Positions 61,353 through 64,000 of a stretch of DNA of 64,000 nucleotides are shown here, one piece after another. Each line of letters begins with the position of its first letter. The first letter of the stretch is position 1. This DNA comes from Sanderia malayensis (lineage: Eukaryota > Cnidaria > Scyphozoa > Semaeostomeae > Pelagiidae), in NCBI GenBank assembly GCA_013076295.1, contig RQOL01000616.1:3748392-3812391 (forward strand), read 5' to 3'. Under the pieces are notes generated by a model. It was given only the letters and a program-made list of their open reading frames with translations, searched no databases and was not told where the DNA came from. The position numbers and the translations under genes are program-made.

Positions 61353-61384
61353 AGGTGAGATATGGAAATTAAATTCAGCAGCTG

Positions 61385-61715
61385 GCAGTTGGAACTTCGA
61401 AGCAAAAGGTGGTTCAAGGCACAAAGCAGATGGCAGCTGGGACATCGGAGCAGAAGGTGGTTCAAGGCACAAAGCAGATGGCAGTTGGCACATCGAAGCA
61501 GAAGGTGGTTCGAGGCACAGAGCAGATGGCAGCTGGACCTTCGAAACAGATGGCACCTGGAACTTCGAAGCAGAAGGCATTTGGGACATTGGAGCAGAAG
61601 GTGGGTCGAGGCACAAAGCAGATGACAGCTGGAACCTCGAAGCAGATGGCAGCTGGAACTTCGAAGCAGATGGTAGCTGGAACGTCGAGGCAGCTGGCAG
61701 CTGGCAGCTGGAAAG
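61385..61715 (+). repeat. 24/48-bp composite minisatellite, left arm
   Basis: The 48-bp unit reads AGAAGGTGGTTCAAGGCACA, AAGCAGATGGCAGCTGG, then GACATCGGAGC. A 24-bp form (AGATGGCAGCTGGAACTTCG plus AAGC) alternates with it. About ten 24-bp equivalents are present. Confidence 0.85.
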
Positions 61716-62054
61716 TTGATCCAATTGAAAGCAGAAGGTGATTCGAGGCATAAAGCACGGTCAGTTGCAGATGAATGCAAAAACAGGACATGGCCACCAT
61801 CGTCACGACAGCTAGGGGCATGCCAAAGACTTAAAAAATATAAGGGGGTTTTGCACTTTTTTTTAACGTTATCCCGATTATTTGCAATATCATAATTAAT
61901 ATGTGAAAAATTGATATTATATAAACAAAATTATTTTTTAATAATTAAATAATAGTTAATAAAAAAGTGCAAAACCCCCTTACATTTTTCAAGTCTTTGG
62001 CATGCCCCTTTGCTGTTGTGACGATGGTGACGATGCCCCCTTTTTGCATTCATC

Positions 62055-62375
62055 CATCCACCAGTGCAGCTGCAGTTGAAGACTGCTGGTGTTCCGGCCA
62101 ACTGCAGTTGAAGACTGCTGGTGCCAAGTGCTTCGATTGAAGTTCCAATTGCCATATGCCTCGAAGTTCCAGCTGCCAACTGCTTCGATGTTCCACCGAA
62201 CCACCTTCTGCTCCGATGTGCCCACTGCCATCTGCTCTGTGGCTCGAACCACCTTCTGCTCCGATGTGCCAACTGCCATCTGCTCTGTGCCTCGAACCAC
62301 CTTCTGCTTCGATGTGCCAACTGCCATCTGCTTTGTGCCTTGAACCACCTTCTGCTCCGATGTCCCAGCTGCCAA
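62055..62375 (-). repeat. 24/48-bp composite minisatellite, right arm
   Basis: This is the reverse-complement partner of the left-arm array, with the same unit types in a somewhat different number and order, so the arms have diverged by unit gain and loss. Confidence 0.85.
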
Positions 62376-62414
62376 CTGCTGTATTTAATTTCCATATCTC
62401 ACCTGGGTCTCCTC

Positions 62415-62482
62415 TTGGTCTCGAACCATCGACTTCTCGGTTGCCAATCCAGTACGCTATCCGCTGCGCCACTGCACCCGCT
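62415..62482 (-). mobile_element. tRNA-like unit 2, inverted copy
   Basis: On the minus strand, box A TGGCGCAGCGG (62461-62471) and box B GGTTCGAGACC (62417-62427) mirror the unit at 61281. Confidence 0.55.
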
Positions 62483-62560
62483 GATTCCAACCAAGATTAT
62501 CTTCTATTCATTTTGGCTGTGTAACATCTGCTGAGAAAGGAAATAAAATAAATTTACTTT

Positions 62561-62633
62561 AGACTTGGATCGAACTGCAGACCTTTCGGTTCCCATGCCC
62601 GTGCGCTTGCCGCTGCGCCATTGCAACCGATGC
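62561..62633 (-). mobile_element. tRNA-like unit 1, inverted copy
   Basis: On the minus strand, box A TGGCGCAGCGG (62610-62620) and box B GCAGTTCGATCC (62568-62579) mirror the unit at 61130. Here box B is closer to consensus. Confidence 0.55.
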
Positions 62634-62660
62634 GCAATCCAGTTATTATTGAGATCAGTG

Positions 62661-63512
62661 CCTCTAACCCTAACCCTAACCCTAACCGATACAATATACA
62701 CTGTCAGTAGCATTACGTCATGCATACTCCTGCGCAGTAGCCTATGTATGTGGGTGTGTATGGCACTGCGCATACACACCCACCTTTACGACCTCTAACC
62801 CTAACCCTAACCCTAATCCTAACCCTAACCCTAGCCAATACACCATACACTGTCAGTAGCGTTACGTCATGTATACTCCTGCGCAGTAGCCTTTATATGG
62901 CGCTGCGCATACACACCCACCTTTGCGGCCTCTAACCCTAGCCCTAACCCTTATGCTAACTCTAACCCTAGCCGATACACCATACACTGTCAGTAGCATT
63001 ACGTCATGAATACTCCTGCGCAGTAGCCTATATATGGCACTGCGCATACACACCCACCTTTACGGCCTCTAACCCTAACCCTAACCCTAATCCTAACCCT
63101 AACCCTAGCCGATACACCATACACTGTCAGTAGCGTTACGTCTGTATACTCCTGCGCAGTAGCCTATATATGGCACTGCGCATACACACCCACCCTTACG
63201 GCCTCCAACCCTAGCCCTAACCCTTATACTAACTCTAACCCTAGCCGATACACCATACACTGTCAGTAGCATTACGTCATGAATACTCCTGCGCAGTAAC
63301 CTATAAATCGCACTGCACATGCACGCCCACCTTTGCGGCCTCTAACCCTAGCCCTAACCCTTATACTAACTTTAACCCTAGCCGATAATACACTGTCAGT
63401 AGCCTCCTGCGCAGTAGCCTATAAATCGCACCGCGCATGCACGCCCACCTTTGCGGCCTCTAACCCTAGCCCTAACCCTTATACTAACTCTGTCTGACCC
63501 TAACCTGGCTTT
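62661..63512 (+). repeat. ~137-bp satellite array containing telomere-type CCCTAA repeats
   Basis: Units begin (CCTCTAACCCTA) at 62661, 62792, 62929, 63066, 63202, 63339 and 63457, so the period is mostly 136-137 bp. Each has 2-6 CCCTAA-type hexamers followed by GATACACCATACACTGTCAG, TAGCGTTACGTCATG, CTCCTGCGCAGTAGCCTAT and ACACCCACCTTTACGGCCTC. The hexamers are purest at the left and decay rightward (CCCTAGCCCTAACCCTTATA). Confidence 0.9.
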
Positions 63513-63546
63513 TGTCGTGCTAAATTTCATCTTTACTCGTTAACTA

Positions 63547-64000
63547 ATGGAGAACATATTGGTAGTAGGAGATGGAAATTTCTCATTTTCAGTCGCGTTG
63601 TCTAAAATATTATCGTATAATTGTTGCAAGGCACAATGTGGCATTGGCATTAGGCCATATATCGACGTTGATGGTCTTGCTTATAAAATCTACAGCACGT
63701 CATATGATGAAGAATCTGTGATTAAACAAAACGATGTATCATGGGAGAATGTAATGTACTTAAAGAAGTTGGATCATTTCAGTGTCCACCATGGAATCGA
63801 TGGCACAATGATTGATAAGTATTTTGACGTGAAATTCAAAAAAATTATTTTTAATTTCCCCCACGTGGGTGGAAAGTCAAACGTGAATGCATGCCGAGCA
63901 CTATTAGCCAAATTCTTTGAAAGTGCAGCCTCATGCATTGAAGATAATGGTAGCATTTATGTAAGTTTGTGCAAAGGTCAGGGTGGAACGCCAATTGACT
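63547..64000 (+). CDS. FDXACB1: FDXACB1-like protein, N-terminal BMT5-like methyltransferase domain (cut by right edge)
   Basis: The frame is open from ATG 63547 to the window end (151 codons). It opens MENILVVGDGNFSFSVAL, the glycine-rich SAM-binding motif of the BMT5-like (DUF2431) rRNA uridine methyltransferase fold, and continues with YFDVKFKKIIFNFPHVGGKS (the IxFNFPHxG signature), ALLAKFFESAASCI and SLCKGQGGTPID. The last motif is shared with animal FDXACB1, which couples this domain to a C-terminal ferredoxin-fold anticodon-binding domain. That C-terminal part is outside the window, so FDXACB1 versus a stand-alone BMT5-like protein is an inference. The start lies only about 35 bp after the telomere-like satellite. 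Confidence 0.85.
   Translation, partial: MENILVVGDGNFSFSVALSKILSYNCCKAQCGIGIRPYIDVDGLAYKIYSTSYDEESVIKQNDVSWENVMYLKKLDHFSVHHGIDGTMIDKYFDVKFKKIIFNFPHVGGKSNVNACRALLAKFFESAASCIEDNGSIYVSLCKGQGGTPID

Larger units (their letters stand above)
61128..62633. repeat. 1.5-kb near-palindrome with tRNA-like ends and minisatellite arms
   Basis: The left arm (61128-~61865) and right arm (~61960-62633) are inverted copies, centred near 61880-61910. In order from the outside in, each arm has a tRNA-like unit, a unit containing CAGATGTTACACAGC, a second tRNA-like unit, a 24/48-bp minisatellite, and an inner block (CATGCCAAAGACTT / AAGTCTTTGGCATG with GTGCAAAACCCCC). The long frames reading through it on both strands (ADGSW, AEGGSRHK words) come from the 24-bp periodicity and are not genes. 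Confidence 0.85.

Noticed and set aside
61267..61719. Repetitive Gly/Ser/Trp-rich ORFs on both strands (also 61931-62490)
   Set aside because: They follow the 24-bp minisatellite period in several frames at once and have no conserved domain. tRNA-like promoters precede them, so they are repeat by-products.
62661..63512. Possible CRISPR array because of regular spacing
   Set aside because: The whole 137-bp unit repeats, not just a short repeat with unique spacers, and the setting is an animal genome. It is a satellite.

Overview
This is a window of an animal nuclear genome, not a prokaryotic one. Genes are split by many short GT-AG introns (mostly about 60-300 bp), the base composition is AT-rich, telomere-type CCCTAA repeats are present, and the proteins are metazoan families: CIP2A, BLTP1, VMA21, CLPB/SKD3, NIPA, a Cys-loop receptor, NAXD and FDXACB1. 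The species cannot be named from the sequence. It looks like an invertebrate with compact genes separated by islands of miniature transposons.

Layout from left to right. 1-6.7 kb: the 5' two-fifths or so of a CIP2A homologue on the minus strand. Its sixth intron is swollen by a 2.7-kb TTAA-flanked inverted-repeat element, and the gene runs off the left edge. 6.7-13.1 kb: a mosaic of nested MITEs, fold-back elements, direct repeats and a mariner remnant, with no convincing gene. 13.2-37.2 kb: a complete, many-exon BLTP1 (KIAA1109/Tweek) gene on the plus strand, with minisatellites, a perfect hairpin, a triplicated splice acceptor and a copied exon edge in its introns. 37.8-45.3 kb: three minus-strand paralogues of an unrecognised secreted protein with a signal peptide, an acidic pro-region, an arginine-rich cationic domain, a linker and an 8-cysteine domain. 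This is the most novel content. Copies 2 and 3 lie in about 2.0-2.1-kb tandem duplicated units, and an orphan copy of their upstream block sits beside them. 45.7-47.2 kb: an intronless GT10 fucosyltransferase-like gene.

47.7-48.2 kb: VMA21 in three exons on the minus strand. 48.5-52.6 kb: mitochondrial CLPB in 17 exons on the plus strand. 53.6-55.3 kb: a NIPA-type magnesium transporter (minus). 55.5-57.8 kb: an anion-type Cys-loop receptor subunit (minus). 58.4-60.4 kb: NAD(P)H-hydrate dehydratase NAXD (minus). 60.6-63.5 kb: a pogo-like MITE, a 1.5-kb near-palindrome whose arms each carry two tRNA-like promoters and a 24/48-bp minisatellite, then a satellite of about 137 bp containing telomeric motifs. 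63.55-64 kb: the start of an FDXACB1-like gene that runs off the right edge.

There is no operon logic. The conserved genes are independent housekeeping functions: lipid transfer, V-ATPase assembly, mitochondrial disaggregase, Mg2+ transport, metabolite repair and mitosis. Gene identities were assigned by reading protein motifs against remembered families; no database search was possible. Splice sites were read by eye, and exon sets are given only where reading frames and phases could be followed.
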